Source: G963556115 sp963667375
GTDB lineage: Bacteria > Planctomycetota > SZUA-567
Assembly (NCBI GenBank): GCA_963667375.1
Contig: OY763323.1
Coordinates: 1,488,001 to 1,552,000, forward strand
Reading direction: 5' to 3'
DNA length: 64,000 nucleotides
Shown here: positions 43,356-53,068 of the stretch, in pieces
Numbering within the stretch: position 1 is the first letter of the stretch
Layout of the letters: each line of letters begins with the position of its first letter
The notes under the pieces: generated by a model
Told to the model about the DNA's origin: nothing
What the model saw: the letters and a program-made list of their open reading frames with translations, nothing else
Databases searched by the model: none
Program-made: the position numbers and the translations under genes

Positions 43356-46300
43356 TTAATTTGAGCGTATAAGGTCGAGAAGTTCTTCGGCGCTTATGCG
43401 GCCTCCGATATCACTGCCTGAGAGGAGATCCTTGGCCAGAGTGCGTTTATGCTTATGTAATTCTATAATCTTTTCTTCAATGGTGCCGCTGGTAACCAGC
43501 CGGTAAATGGTGACCGGTCTGGTCTGACCGATTCTGTGCGCCCGGTCTGAAGCCTGATCCTCTACCGCCGGATTCCACCAGGGATCCATATGGATAACAA
43601 AATCCGCGGCGGTAAGGTTAAGACCCTGACCGCCGGCTTTGAGGCTGATCAGGAAGAAGTCGCCATTACCTTCCTGGAAGTCCTCCACCAGTTGTTCGCG
43701 CTTGCGTGCAGGGGTTGAGCCATCCAGATATTGATAGCTATAGCCTTTTTCATCAAGATAATTGCGTATGATCTGCAGATGGTCGACAAACTGGCTGAAG
43801 ACCAGAGCTTTATGACGGTTTTCCAGCAGTTCTTCAGCAATTTCGGCAAATTCCTTGAGTTTGGAGCTCTCAATATCCGAATCTTCACGCACCAGTCGTG
43901 GATTGCAGCAGGCCCGGCGTAATCGCATGATTTCTGCGAGAATCTGGATGCCGTCTCCGCGTCTGCCATTCGATTCACGCGCCTGTTCGATATCTTCCAG
44001 CGCTTTACTGCGTAAGGCTTCGTAGAATGCAGCTTCCTCAGTTGTCATCTCAATCATTTTGGTAATTTCGGTTCGTGACGGTAATTCATCAAGTACCTGA
44101 CTTTTGTCACGCCGAAGAATAAATGGCTGAATGAGTTTTTTCAGTCTTTCCTTGGCTTCTTGGTCATTGTCTTTTTCAATCGGTACTGCGAAACGTATGT
44201 TGAAGCGCTTATGACCCCCAAGAAGTCCGGGGTTTATGAAATTGAAGATATTCCAGAGTTCTCCAAGATGATTTTCCAGCGGGGTACCGGTGGTAACCAT
44301 TTTAAAATCACTATTCAGTGACATAGCGGCTTTGGAGCGCTTGGTTGCGGCATTTTTTATTGCCTGCGCTTCGTCAAGCACAATTGTATGCCATTTTTTC
44401 TCGGTAATTAGATCTGATTCCTGCTGGAGCATGGCATAACTGCAGATTATCAGATCGAATTTTTCAGCGTCTTTGATCATCTGCTCGCGATCTCCTGCTC
44501 CGAAAAGCTGCGGGCGTAGAGTCGGTGCAAATTTTGCCGTTTCGTTCATCCAGTTGAAACATACGGATGTCGGTGCGACAACCAGTGCCGGTCCGGATTT
44601 AGCCCGGGATATAAGCAGCGCCAGTGTCTGTACTGTCTTACCAAGTCCCATGTCATCTGCAAGGCAGGCTCCTACTTTCCACTCCGCAAGTGTTGAAAGC
44701 CACTGGAAGCCCTCCTGCTGGTAGTCTCGGAGATCTGTCTGCAGGGTAGATGGGATTTCATAATTTTGCGGATGCTGAAGCTTGCCGATGTGCTTCTTCC
44801 ATTCAATATCCGCCTGAAAATCTCCTACTTCGTCGGTAAGATCGGTCAGTGCCAGTGCCGCCAGTGAGTTGACGACGATCTCACCGTTTTTAACCTCGGT
44901 GTAAGCTGCGATTTCTTCTATACGCTTTCGGAAGTTATCGGTGAGAGCCAGATACTTATCCTCAGCGAGTGGTATAAATCTTCCTTTGGAGTGTCGTGAC
45001 AGTTCCAGCAGACGTTTCATATCGATAACCAGATCATCGTCGACCTTGATCTTGCCGCTGAGTGCGAACCAGTCATTTTTCTTCTCAATCTTCAGACCCA
45101 GCGCATTGGCGCTGGATTGTCCCCGGATGCTTATCTGCCCGCCCTGTGGCCACTCTATCACCGCGCGTTCAGAAATTTCATGCAGTTCTACCAATAATTC
45201 CAGGCAGTCTATGGCATCGCCTATGTCCCAGATCCCGTCTTCTTTCTCAATGCCGTGAAGTGTCGGGCAGAGTTGAAGTATCTCTTCCACTTCTTCCAGT
45301 TCTCTGGTAAGATTGCGGGTGGTTATTTTTCTGATGCCGCCGAAATCCGCTACGATTGTCTGCGCGCCTATTCCGGGGCGGTAATAACCGCCTTCGCTAC
45401 CGAACGGACGGTAAAGTATCTCGAGGCGTAAGCCAGATCCTACCGGCATCAGGTGGATACGTGGCCGTTTATCAGCGAGTACAGTCTCTGACTGATTGTT
45501 GGTTACCTTCAGGTCTGTCTGTACGGTAACAATGCTGCTGAGTTCTTCAACCGCCTTACGGGCATCTTCAAATCCTTCTTCTGGGATAATCAGACCATGT
45601 TTGCCGATAACGTGTGCGAGTTTCTGATGTGCCGGACTGATTTTTGTAACCTGGATGCGGGTGAAGGCATTGCGGCTCAGAGCGATGGTCATATCATCGG
45701 TTATTTCAGGTTCAAGCTTTATGTGTATCTTGTCCCCGGATTTCAGAGCTATGAGTTCCGGTTCCGCTGCGGTTATCTCAAGTCTGATATTGTTCGAGCC
45801 TTCGAGAAAAACCAGTGGATGAGCCACTAGAGCCGGGAGCGCCCGGTCATAGTCCAGTTCGTATGTGGGTTTGGCTCCGCGACCGGTTGAGTAATGCACC
45901 GGTGCAATAGCGGCGCAGATTTCGCGGTCCTGATCCGAGAGATATGGGAACGTTTCCCGTTCTTCAAAAAGCTTCTGCAGTGCGATTCTTCTGCCTTTGC
46001 TCCAGAGACCGGAGGCGTTGAGTTTCTGTTCCAGCGGATACAACTCGCAGATGCCGGTACTGCCATCAAAGGTCATACTCCAGGCCAGTCGGGCTTCTCC
46101 GGCGTTTCCGGTTGCAGTTGTAAGCTCGGCCGGGAGTTTCAGCAGAGCCGATAAAGGGCGCTGCCATGGTTGTTTAGGCTTGAAAAGCTCGATAAGCGGG
46201 TAAGATTTGGTGGTTTTGCGGATATTTGCCAGCTTTGCCGCCCAAACCAGTTTCTGGTCTTCAATTCTAGCAAGTATTTCAGCTGCTTCCGCGGCGAACC

Positions 46301-47468
46301 ATAAATAACCGTTTTCGCGGGCTCTCTCAAAAAAGTCCGCTATTTCCTTGCCGTATTGGCTGAAATCAAGCATCCCTTCCCAGTAGAGTATCAGCCAGAT
46401 TATAATGCGCACTAATGGATTGGAATCCTCCGGTAATGCCGGTGTTTCAATATCCAGACAGTTTTCCTGACGCATGCAGAACCATTGCAGGGCGATAATT
46501 GCTCCTGCCAGCGGGGTATCATTACGATTATCGGTTATGCGTGAGCAGAGATAATAGGCTTCAGAAATATTGTTTTCCCGAATCAGTGAAAGGCAGATGA
46601 AAATGCAGAGCAGTGCCGGTGGCGTCCCATCCCAGATCCTCAGGGTTTTAGCGAATAGTTCACTGGCTGCGTCAAATTTTCCGGAGATGAATTCCACCCA
46701 GCCCTGTAGGACTATCTTCTCGTTTCCGACAATATTTTTCAGTAATTTTTTGGCTGCAGCCGGACGGCCATGATAGATAATTTGAGGGAAGAGGTAGACT
46801 GATGGTGCCGGAGAGTCTGATTTTGCAGCGGCAAAATCTTTCAGTACATTGAAGGCTTCTGAAGCGTCATCAAGATTTTTTACGGCATCAGACAGGATGG
46901 CCACACATGACTCCATCAGCAGGCGTGGCGGTAATGTAATCATGAACTGGCGGTCAAACGGTTCGCAGATTATCACCAGTGGATGCTGTCTGGCAACCTC
47001 AGCCGGGAAGAGGCGTGTGGTCTGGTCGAGCATTTCATAGAACGCTTTGGAGTTCCGCTGATAAAAACTGAGCCGCAACCTGGCTATCGCCTGTTCGTAA
47101 GTTCGGAGTTCTCTCTCGTTCCAGCCGGTATTGCGCCAGAGAATGTTGCGTACGGAGGAAACAATGGTGTGCAGTGTTCCGGCCTGGAGTATTGCTCTGA
47201 CAATAGGTTCGCGGATGAGCGGCACCGCACGAATTCCTGAAACAGAGTTCTCTGCAAGTTCAAACTGGATGAGTTCTTCGATGATTTTAGCAACGTCATT
47301 CGAACTGCGTCCGCATTGGGCGGCACATCTGGCTATATCCTGAAGTGGTGTCGGTTCGTAGATTACGGCCAGCAGCTGGATCATCCAGGATTGAGCTGGC
47401 AGCAGTCTCCGATAAATTGCCAATAGTGATTTGCGCTTTTTCTCAAGATCTTTTGGTGGTTTCGACAT
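43356..47468 (-). CDS. SNF2-family helicase with ~900-residue N-terminal extension
   Basis: 1370 residues. The C-terminal third is a complete SNF2 ATPase: motif I LADDMGLGKTVQ (near 940), motif II DEAQ in IVLDEAQAIKNA (near 1033), TTGTPLENHLGELW, and the helicase C lobe with VFSQFVDHLQ, GGQGLNLTAAD, and the end AHRIGQTRPV (near 1310). It is probably a double-stranded DNA translocase. The first ~900 residues show no domain I can name; early parts are helical and may be repeat-like, and beta-rich segments follow around 450-800. Bacterial SNF2 proteins of this length occur in several phyla. No methylase, nuclease or other defence partner is adjacent. Confidence 0.9.
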   Translation of the reverse strand: MSKPPKDLEKKRKSLLAIYRRLLPAQSWMIQLLAVIYEPTPLQDIARCAAQCGRSSNDVAKIIEELIQFELAENSVSGIRAVPLIREPIVRAILQAGTLHTIVSSVRNILWRNTGWNERELRTYEQAIARLRLSFYQRNSKAFYEMLDQTTRLFPAEVARQHPLVIICEPFDRQFMITLPPRLLMESCVAILSDAVKNLDDASEAFNVLKDFAAAKSDSPAPSVYLFPQIIYHGRPAAAKKLLKNIVGNEKIVLQGWVEFISGKFDAASELFAKTLRIWDGTPPALLCIFICLSLIRENNISEAYYLCSRITDNRNDTPLAGAIIALQWFCMRQENCLDIETPALPEDSNPLVRIIIWLILYWEGMLDFSQYGKEIADFFERARENGYLWFAAEAAEILARIEDQKLVWAAKLANIRKTTKSYPLIELFKPKQPWQRPLSALLKLPAELTTATGNAGEARLAWSMTFDGSTGICELYPLEQKLNASGLWSKGRRIALQKLFEERETFPYLSDQDREICAAIAPVHYSTGRGAKPTYELDYDRALPALVAHPLVFLEGSNNIRLEITAAEPELIALKSGDKIHIKLEPEITDDMTIALSRNAFTRIQVTKISPAHQKLAHVIGKHGLIIPEEGFEDARKAVEELSSIVTVQTDLKVTNNQSETVLADKRPRIHLMPVGSGLRLEILYRPFGSEGGYYRPGIGAQTIVADFGGIRKITTRNLTRELEEVEEILQLCPTLHGIEKEDGIWDIGDAIDCLELLVELHEISERAVIEWPQGGQISIRGQSSANALGLKIEKKNDWFALSGKIKVDDDLVIDMKRLLELSRHSKGRFIPLAEDKYLALTDNFRKRIEEIAAYTEVKNGEIVVNSLAALALTDLTDEVGDFQADIEWKKHIGKLQHPQNYEIPSTLQTDLRDYQQEGFQWLSTLAEWKVGACLADDMGLGKTVQTLALLISRAKSGPALVVAPTSVCFNWMNETAKFAPTLRPQLFGAGDREQMIKDAEKFDLIICSYAMLQQESDLITEKKWHTIVLDEAQAIKNAATKRSKAAMSLNSDFKMVTTGTPLENHLGELWNIFNFINPGLLGGHKRFNIRFAVPIEKDNDQEAKERLKKLIQPFILRRDKSQVLDELPSRTEITKMIEMTTEEAAFYEALRSKALEDIEQARESNGRRGDGIQILAEIMRLRRACCNPRLVREDSDIESSKLKEFAEIAEELLENRHKALVFSQFVDHLQIIRNYLDEKGYSYQYLDGSTPARKREQLVEDFQEGNGDFFLISLKAGGQGLNLTAADFVIHMDPWWNPAVEDQASDRAHRIGQTRPVTIYRLVTSGTIEEKIIELHKHKRTLAKDLLSGSDIGGRISAEELLDLIRSN

Positions 47469-47813
47469 TTCTTTTCCTGTTTACTACCGGTATCGCAATT
47501 TTTAAGCAAACCTATATGATAAGGAATAGACGGGGGGCAGTCACTAAAAAAATTGGATTAAAATTTGTTTTGCGTTGTTTATAGTAGCCGGCAAAGGCTT
47601 ATAAATTGTAAAATTCAGATTATAACCGGTTTTCGAATAGTCTTGAGTAAGCTGAATAATCAGGTGGTTATAATAAATATTATTATGCAGGAATATAAAC
47701 ACTGATTCGGATTCAGAATAGAAACAATAAATTGATTTACGCTGTTTAAATAACATGCGCAGTGAGTTTATTAGTTCAGTCAGATATAATAATTAGATCT
47801 TTGCCGGCAATTA
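47469..47813. other. Intergenic region between helicase gene and FKBP gene
   Basis: 345 AT-rich bases, same-strand genes on both sides. A TATAAT lies on the minus strand near 47626-47631 but without a recognisable -35. I see no gene, repeat or clear terminator. Confidence 0.35.
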
Positions 47814-48245
47814 TTAGAGAATATTTAACAGTCTGACCTCAAATATAACTACAGCATTGGGACCAATACGCCCTCCGGAGCCTTTTTCTCCCCAACCCAA
47901 CTCTGGAGGGATAAAAAAGCGGTATTTACTGCCGACCCCCATCAGCATCAGTCCTTCCTGATAGCCGTCAATAACTTCATTGAGGCTGAATTCAAGGGGA
48001 ACGCCTTCCTTATAACTGTCATCGAGAACCTTACCGCCAATAAGCCATGCGCGCTGATCAACCCTTACCCGGTCATTAGCGAAAGGTTTCGGACCGTCTG
48101 TAGCTTCGAGTATGATATACTGCAGACCACTGCGAGTAACTTTGACATCCGCTTTTTTGCGGTTTTTATCGAGAAAACTGTTGCTTTTGCTTCTGTTCTG
48201 CCCTCTATTTCCACCGGTATTATGCTTTTTGGTCTGTCTTCCCAT
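47814..48245 (-). CDS. FKBP-type peptidyl-prolyl isomerase
   Basis: 143 residues with a C-terminal FKBP domain (about 35-143): SGLQYIILEA, VRVDQRAWLIGGKVLDDSY, SLNEVIDGYQEGLMLMGVGSKYRFFIPPELGWGE, and VVIFEVRLLNI. The first ~30 residues are basic and Asn/Gln-rich with no signal peptide, so a cytoplasmic location is likely, whereas many FkpA/Mip homologues are exported. The Gly-Gln-type core LGWGEKGSGGRIGPNAV matches FkpA-like enzymes. AAGGAT precedes the ATG. It lies downstream of the hydrogenase operon but after a strong terminator. Confidence 0.9.
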   Translation of the reverse strand: MGRQTKKHNTGGNRGQNRSKSNSFLDKNRKKADVKVTRSGLQYIILEATDGPKPFANDRVRVDQRAWLIGGKVLDDSYKEGVPLEFSLNEVIDGYQEGLMLMGVGSKYRFFIPPELGWGEKGSGGRIGPNAVVIFEVRLLNIL

Positions 48246-48370
48246 GCGGTATCCTTGTAATTATTAATGAATCATCAGTAATTATATGAACTATGCTTGG
48301 GGATGCAATTGCCATATTTTCACGGTTGTAAAGAGTATGGAAATATCTCAGCAGTATAGATCCGGGTATT

Positions 48371-48414
48371 ATAAAAAAGCAGAAGAAACCTAAGGGTTTC
48401 TTCTGCTTTTTTAT
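48371..48414 (-). terminator. Strong terminator after hydA
   Basis: A perfect stem of about 20 bp (48371-48390 / 48395-48414) with a four-base loop; the minus-strand exit is T-rich. It closes hydC-hydB-hydA. Confidence 0.9.
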
Positions 48415-48434
48415 AACTATATTTCAGTAAGATA

Positions 48435-50186
48435 TTAGTTTAAAAGGTCGTTACGATCTTCGTAAGTGGTGTGCAGCGCTTCGTGTGCTTCGTGAGAACC
48501 GGCTTTGCCACCGTAGTAATCCTTGTAGATCTCCTGTACCATATAGTTGTCGCTGGAGTTATGAAGCTGCAGACGACGGTCGGCATTATAAATACCCTTC
48601 AGGCGCTTTTCCTTGTTGCAGAGGGTTGATTTATCAAGGATAGGCTGACCACCACCGGCGATACAACCTCCTGGGCAGGCCATGATTTCGATGAAGTGAT
48701 AATCCTTTTCACCGCTCTTAACCATTTCACATACTTTGCGGGCATTTGCCAGACCGTGAGCGACTGCGACCTTGATCTTAAGCTCTCCCAGAGAGTATTC
48801 GGCTTCTTTAATACCTTCAAAGCCGCGAACCTCTTTAAACTCGATTCTGTGCATCTTCTGACCGCGGATAACCTCTGCCGCATAACGCAGAGCGGCTTCC
48901 ATTACACCACCGGTTGCACCGAAGATAACACCAGCACCGGTATAGAAACCGAGAGGCATATCGAGTGAGCTTGGTTCAAGTTCACTGAACTGGATACCGC
49001 TGGCATCAATCATTCTGCCGAGTTCCTGGGTAGTAAGAACGTTGGTAATGTCCTGCATACCGTTGGTCTTGAACTTGTCGAGCTTGGCTTCAAATTTCTT
49101 GGCGGTACATGGCATTATAGAAACTACAGCCAGGTTCTCTGGTGCAATATTAAGTTTGCTTGGAAGTACCTTGTGTGCTGTAGAACCGAACATCTGCTGT
49201 GGTGATTTGCATGAAGAAAGGTTTGGCAGCATGTCTGGGAAGTAGGTCTCTGCGAACTTAACCCAGCCTGGACAGCAGCTGGTGAACATCGGCATTGTGC
49301 CACCATTAGCAACACGTTCCAGAAGCTCATTTGCTTCTTCAACAATTGTCATATCAGCAGCAAAGGTCACATCGTAAACCTGATCGAAGCCAAGCATTCT
49401 CAGTGCGGTAACAATTCTGCCGGTTACATCGGTTCCGGGTTCAATACCGAAGTATTCTCCAAGACCGACACGAACAGCAGGTGCGAAGGCTGCGACAACG
49501 TATTTGTTAGGATCAGCAAGGAGTTTCCAGACGTCATCTCTTTCCTGAGCAGGTACCAGAGCTCCGGTTGGGCAGACAGCAGCGCATTGGCCGCAGTTTA
49601 CGCATTCAACTTTACCAAGATCCTTGTTGAATGCTGGAGAGACGCAGGCTTTTGAACCACGGTAAGCGAAATCAATCGCACCAATTCCCTGTACTTCCTC
49701 ACAGACACGTACACAGTCACCGCAGAGTACACATTTGTTAGGGTCACGAACCAGTGATGGGCTTGAGCGGTCGATAGGCTTCATATCTTTCTCTTGAAGC
49801 TTTTTGAAACGAACCTCTTCAACACCCAGCTGCCGGGCAAGATCCTGCAGAGTACAGTTGTTACTTCTGCTGCAGCTTGGGCATTCGCGGTTATGATTAG
49901 CCAGCAGAAGCTCAAGGTTGATCTTACGCATCTGGCGAATTTCAGCGGTATTGGTCTTGATTATCATGTCTGGTTCAGGCTTGGTGGAACATGAAGCCAT
50001 GATACCACGACCGGCAACTTCAACAAGACAAAGTCTGCAGGCACCATAGACACTCAGATCAGAGTGATAACAGAATGTAGGAAGGTCGATACCTACTTTA
50101 CGAATAATTTCGAGCAGGTTGCGTTCACCCTCTATTTCGACGATGATACCATCGACTGTCAGTGTTTTTTTATCTTCTTTACTCAT
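48435..50186 (-). CDS. hydA: [FeFe] hydrogenase catalytic subunit HydA of a trimeric NAD-linked enzyme
   Basis: 583 residues. A plant-type [2Fe-2S] domain (1-80, cysteines at 39, 50, 53, 66) comes first, followed by an HxxxC-type cluster region (HNRECPSCSRSNNC, ~98-111) and two [4Fe-4S] ferredoxin clusters (CVLCGDCVRVC, CVNCGQCAAVC). The H-cluster domain has all three motifs: TSCCPGW (302-308), MPCTAKKFE (359-367) and MACPGGCIAGGGQP (502-515), including the proton-shuttle cysteine. A short C-terminal region follows. With HydB and HydC it reversibly couples NADH and, in known trimeric enzymes, reduced ferredoxin to H2. Maturases HydE, HydF and HydG are not in the window. Confidence 0.96.
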   Translation of the reverse strand: MSKEDKKTLTVDGIIVEIEGERNLLEIIRKVGIDLPTFCYHSDLSVYGACRLCLVEVAGRGIMASCSTKPEPDMIIKTNTAEIRQMRKINLELLLANHNRECPSCSRSNNCTLQDLARQLGVEEVRFKKLQEKDMKPIDRSSPSLVRDPNKCVLCGDCVRVCEEVQGIGAIDFAYRGSKACVSPAFNKDLGKVECVNCGQCAAVCPTGALVPAQERDDVWKLLADPNKYVVAAFAPAVRVGLGEYFGIEPGTDVTGRIVTALRMLGFDQVYDVTFAADMTIVEEANELLERVANGGTMPMFTSCCPGWVKFAETYFPDMLPNLSSCKSPQQMFGSTAHKVLPSKLNIAPENLAVVSIMPCTAKKFEAKLDKFKTNGMQDITNVLTTQELGRMIDASGIQFSELEPSSLDMPLGFYTGAGVIFGATGGVMEAALRYAAEVIRGQKMHRIEFKEVRGFEGIKEAEYSLGELKIKVAVAHGLANARKVCEMVKSGEKDYHFIEIMACPGGCIAGGGQPILDKSTLCNKEKRLKGIYNADRRLQLHNSSDNYMVQEIYKDYYGGKAGSHEAHEALHTTYEDRNDLLN

Positions 50187-50234
50187 ATTTCTTTCCTGTA
50201 TGTTTTAAAGGGGTTACCCATTTAAGTAAGTGAA

Positions 50235-52127
50235 CTAAACTCCAACAATTGCGTCAAATTTACATGCAGTAACACAAGCGCCACACTTGATGCATTTTTC
50301 AGGATCGATAGTGTGAACTTCTTTTACTTTACCACTGATTGCACCTACTGGACACTTGCGGGCACAGGCAGTACAGCCTTTACACTTTTCAGCAATGATT
50401 TCTGGCTCAGCCAGATCTTTACACTGACCGGCTGGACATCTTTTGTCAACAACGTGAGCGAGATATTCGTCCTTGAAGTATTTCAAAGTAGAAAGAACCG
50501 GATTCGGAGCTGTCTTACCTAGACCGCAGAGTGAAGCCTTCTGTACAGATCTTGCAAGCTGTTCAAGAACTTCGAGAGTCTCTTCAGTCGCATTACCAGT
50601 AGTAATATCCTCAAGCATCGCCAGCATCTGTTTGGTTCCCTCACGGCATGGAACACATTTGCCGCAGGATTCATTCTGGGTGAACTGCATGAAGAATTTT
50701 GCTACCTGTACCATACAGGTGGATTTATTCATAACTACCAGACCGCCGGAACCTACCATCGCACCAACATCTTTTAGTGAATCGAAGTCGAGTGGAAGAT
50801 CCAGCATTCCTTCGGTCAGGCAGCCGCCTGAAGGACCGCCGATCTGTACTGACTTGAAGCATTCGCCGGTAAGGTTACCTTCATCATCGGTAACACCACC
50901 ACCGATATTCATAACAATTTCACGGAGTGTGGTGCCGAAAGGAACTTCAATCAGACCGGTGTTGGCGACGTGACCTGTAAGTGCAAAGGTCTTGGTGCCA
51001 GGAGACTTTTCAGTACCGATAGACTTGAAGGCGGCAGCACCGTCACGGATGATTCTGCCGATTGAAGAAAGGGTTTCAACGTTATTAATAACGGTTGGCT
51101 TGCCCCAGAGACCACTTACTGCTGGGAATGGTGGCTTTGGTCTTGGCATGCCGCGCTGACCTTCGATAGAAGCAATAAGAGCGGTTTCTTCACCACATAC
51201 AAAAGCTCCGGCACCTTCCATAACATGAAGTCTGAAGCTGAACTTTGTACCGAAAATGTTGTCACCGAGAAGACCGGCTTTTTCAGCATCAGCAACAGCT
51301 TTGTTCATGCGCTGTACTGCTAGAGGGTATTCTGCACGTACATAGACATAACCTTCGTCCGCTTCAATTGCTTTAGCGCAGATCATCATACCTTCGATAA
51401 CGCTATGAGGATTTCCTTCAAGAACTGAACGGTCCATGAACGCTCCCGGGTCACCTTCATCTCCATTGCATATTACAAATTTCTTGTCACTCTTGTTAGG
51501 AAGAGTAAATTTCCATTTCAGACCGGTTGGGAAACCACCACCACCTCGTCCACGCAGACCACTGTCCAGAACTTCCTTGCAGACACCTTCAGGAGTCATT
51601 TCTTTGATAGCTTTTTCTGCGCCCTGATATCCTCCGGCATATACATATTCGGTGATATCATCTGGCTCAAGGCGGCAGTCTTTAAGCACTGTACGTCTCT
51701 GCAGATTATAGAAAGGAATCTCCTTGTCGCCCTTGCAGGCTTCGCCGGTTTCAGGCTTCTTGTATAGCAGACGTTCTATAACTTCATGATTTTTAAAGGT
51801 CTTTTCAACTATTTCTGCAACGTCTTCAGGCTTGACGCTTACATACAGGATATCATCAGGTTCGATGTGAAGCAGCGGACCCTGCTGGCAGAATCCCTGA
51901 CAGCCACTTTTAGAGACGTAGTTTGTATTATCACCGCAATCATGCTTGTCAAGATCGATAGTGACATTCAGCCCGGCATTTTTCAATTCTTCAACCAGAG
52001 CATCTCGTACTTTAAGTGAACCATTTGCAACACAGCCGGTACCAGCACAGATAACAACGCGTTTAGTGATGTTTTTTCTGCGTGCTTCGTATTCCTTGGC
52101 GGTCTTGCCTAGATCTATTGTCGCCAT
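50235..52127 (-). CDS. hydB: NADH-binding flavoprotein subunit HydB
   Basis: 630-residue NuoF-type subunit. An N-terminal thioredoxin-like [2Fe-2S] domain (about 22-115, with GTGCVANGS and KSGCQGFC) precedes the FMN/NADH core (LRGRGGGGFPTGLKW, NGDEGDPGAFMDR, EETALIASIEGQRGMPRPKPP). The SLBB region and a NuoF-type [4Fe-4S] ligand set SCGKCVPCREGT follow. The C-terminus adds two ferredoxin clusters (CKGCTACARKCPVG, CIKCGACVTACKFD). This domain order is typical of electron-bifurcating HydABC. It is 20 bases downstream of hydC and 48 upstream of hydA. Confidence 0.96.
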   Translation of the reverse strand: MATIDLGKTAKEYEARRKNITKRVVICAGTGCVANGSLKVRDALVEELKNAGLNVTIDLDKHDCGDNTNYVSKSGCQGFCQQGPLLHIEPDDILYVSVKPEDVAEIVEKTFKNHEVIERLLYKKPETGEACKGDKEIPFYNLQRRTVLKDCRLEPDDITEYVYAGGYQGAEKAIKEMTPEGVCKEVLDSGLRGRGGGGFPTGLKWKFTLPNKSDKKFVICNGDEGDPGAFMDRSVLEGNPHSVIEGMMICAKAIEADEGYVYVRAEYPLAVQRMNKAVADAEKAGLLGDNIFGTKFSFRLHVMEGAGAFVCGEETALIASIEGQRGMPRPKPPFPAVSGLWGKPTVINNVETLSSIGRIIRDGAAAFKSIGTEKSPGTKTFALTGHVANTGLIEVPFGTTLREIVMNIGGGVTDDEGNLTGECFKSVQIGGPSGGCLTEGMLDLPLDFDSLKDVGAMVGSGGLVVMNKSTCMVQVAKFFMQFTQNESCGKCVPCREGTKQMLAMLEDITTGNATEETLEVLEQLARSVQKASLCGLGKTAPNPVLSTLKYFKDEYLAHVVDKRCPAGQCKDLAEPEIIAEKCKGCTACARKCPVGAISGKVKEVHTIDPEKCIKCGACVTACKFDAIVGV

Positions 52128-52147
52128 TCTTACTTCCTTTCTCTTTT

Positions 52148-52633
52148 TTATTTACCTTCAGCTTTTAAAAGTTCATCGACGATCTGTATAGCCTGATCCG
52201 CTTTTACCTGACCGTAAACATCTTCGTTCATCAGCATTACAGGTGCGAGTCCACATGCGCCAAGGCATGAAACGGTCTCGACTGTAAAGAGCTGATCCGC
52301 GCTGGTCTTGCTCTCGGCGCTTACGCCAAGCTTTTTGTAAAGGGCATCAATAATCTTGGTTGATCCCTTAACATGGCAAGCGGTACCATCACAAACTTTA
52401 AACACATACTTTCCTTTTGGCTCAAGAGCAAAGTGAGCGTAGAAGGTTGCAACACCGTAGACCTTTGCAGCCGGAATTTCAAGTTTCTTGGCTACATAAG
52501 CGATTGTTTCTTCTGGCAGATAACGGTAATGTTCCTGAATCTGCTGCAAGATTGGGATTAGTTTTGAATCACTGTTGCCGTTGTTATTGAGAATCTCATC
52601 GACTGGAGTCAAATCAAGTGCCTCTGCTGTCAT
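52148..52633 (-). CDS. hydC: NuoE-type [2Fe-2S] subunit HydC
   Basis: 161 residues from the ATG at 52633, which has AGGAGAGG upstream; an earlier ATG at 52666 would add 11 unlikely residues. It is a NuoE-like thioredoxin-fold protein. The helical front part (ILQQIQEHYRYLPEETIAYVAKKL) is followed by the [2Fe-2S] ligands in CDGTACHVKGS and CLGACGLAPV. It is the first gene of hydC-hydB-hydA and transfers electrons within the complex. Confidence 0.96.
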   Translation of the reverse strand: MTAEALDLTPVDEILNNNGNSDSKLIPILQQIQEHYRYLPEETIAYVAKKLEIPAAKVYGVATFYAHFALEPKGKYVFKVCDGTACHVKGSTKIIDALYKKLGVSAESKTSADQLFTVETVSCLGACGLAPVMLMNEDVYGQVKADQAIQIVDELLKAEGK

Positions 52634-52752
52634 ATTCCTCTCCTGTTTTAATAAATAAAAATACAAACTAGACGATATATAAATAAATTTTAATTAATAC
52701 ACATAGGATAATTATAACACAAAACCAGTAAAATTTAATCAATATAAATTTA

Positions 52753-52781
52753 TCTATACACTATTTGTGCTATTTTGTCAA
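52753..52781 (-). promoter_or_regulatory. Promoter of hydC-hydB-hydA
   Basis: On the minus strand: perfect TTGACA (52776-52781), a 17-base spacer and TATAGA (52753-52758). A second candidate, an extended -10 TGTTATAAT without a good -35, lies at 52711-52719. Confidence 0.6.
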
Positions 52782-52966
52782 CAAAAATCCGCGATTTTTA
52801 TTGGTTTTTACGCAATTTTAATCAAATTGAGTTTCTTTTCGAAATTAGTTGTTAGATATCGTGAAATTGTTAGCGAAATCTAATTATCTTAGTATATCCT
52901 TATTTGCGGAAAAATTTACTTATTATATTGGTACTTTGTCCTTCAAGTGTTTAAGCGGTATTAAGG

Positions 52967-53000
52967 TTGACATATCAGAAAATATGTTGTAAGGTATAAT
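52967..53000 (+). promoter_or_regulatory. Promoter/operator candidate of the hydrogen-sensor operon
   Basis: TTGACA (52967-52972) and TATAAT (52995-53000) are both perfect, but separated by 22 bases; at 17 bases the hexamer is TAAGGT. An inverted repeat ACATAT-N6-ATATGT (52970-52987) overlaps the -35 and the spacer. A long spacer with an embedded dyad is the kind of layout used by activator-dependent promoters (inference). Confidence 0.45.
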
Positions 53001-53068
53001 AATGCTTCTTTGCTTATAATATGGATTGGCATAGGGAGTGTCTGGGCTGATTTCAAAGGAAATGTTCG

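Larger units (their letters stand above)
52634..53068. other. Divergent control region between hydCBA and the sensor operon
   Basis: 435 very AT-rich bases. Leftward: a promoter at 52753-52781 and an extended -10 TGTTATAAT at 52711-52719. Rightward: TTGACA at 52967 and TATAAT at 52995, with an inverted repeat between them. No gene is supported here. The arrangement allows both operons to be controlled from one region. Confidence 0.55.

Noticed and set aside
43356..47468. DISARM or other defence system around the SNF2 helicase
   Set aside because: No methylase, nuclease, DUF1998 or PLD gene lies beside it; neighbours are rfbC and an FKBP isomerase.
48435..50186. HydA as a NuoG-type complex I subunit
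   Set aside because: All three H-cluster motifs including TSCCPGW are present, which NuoG lacks.
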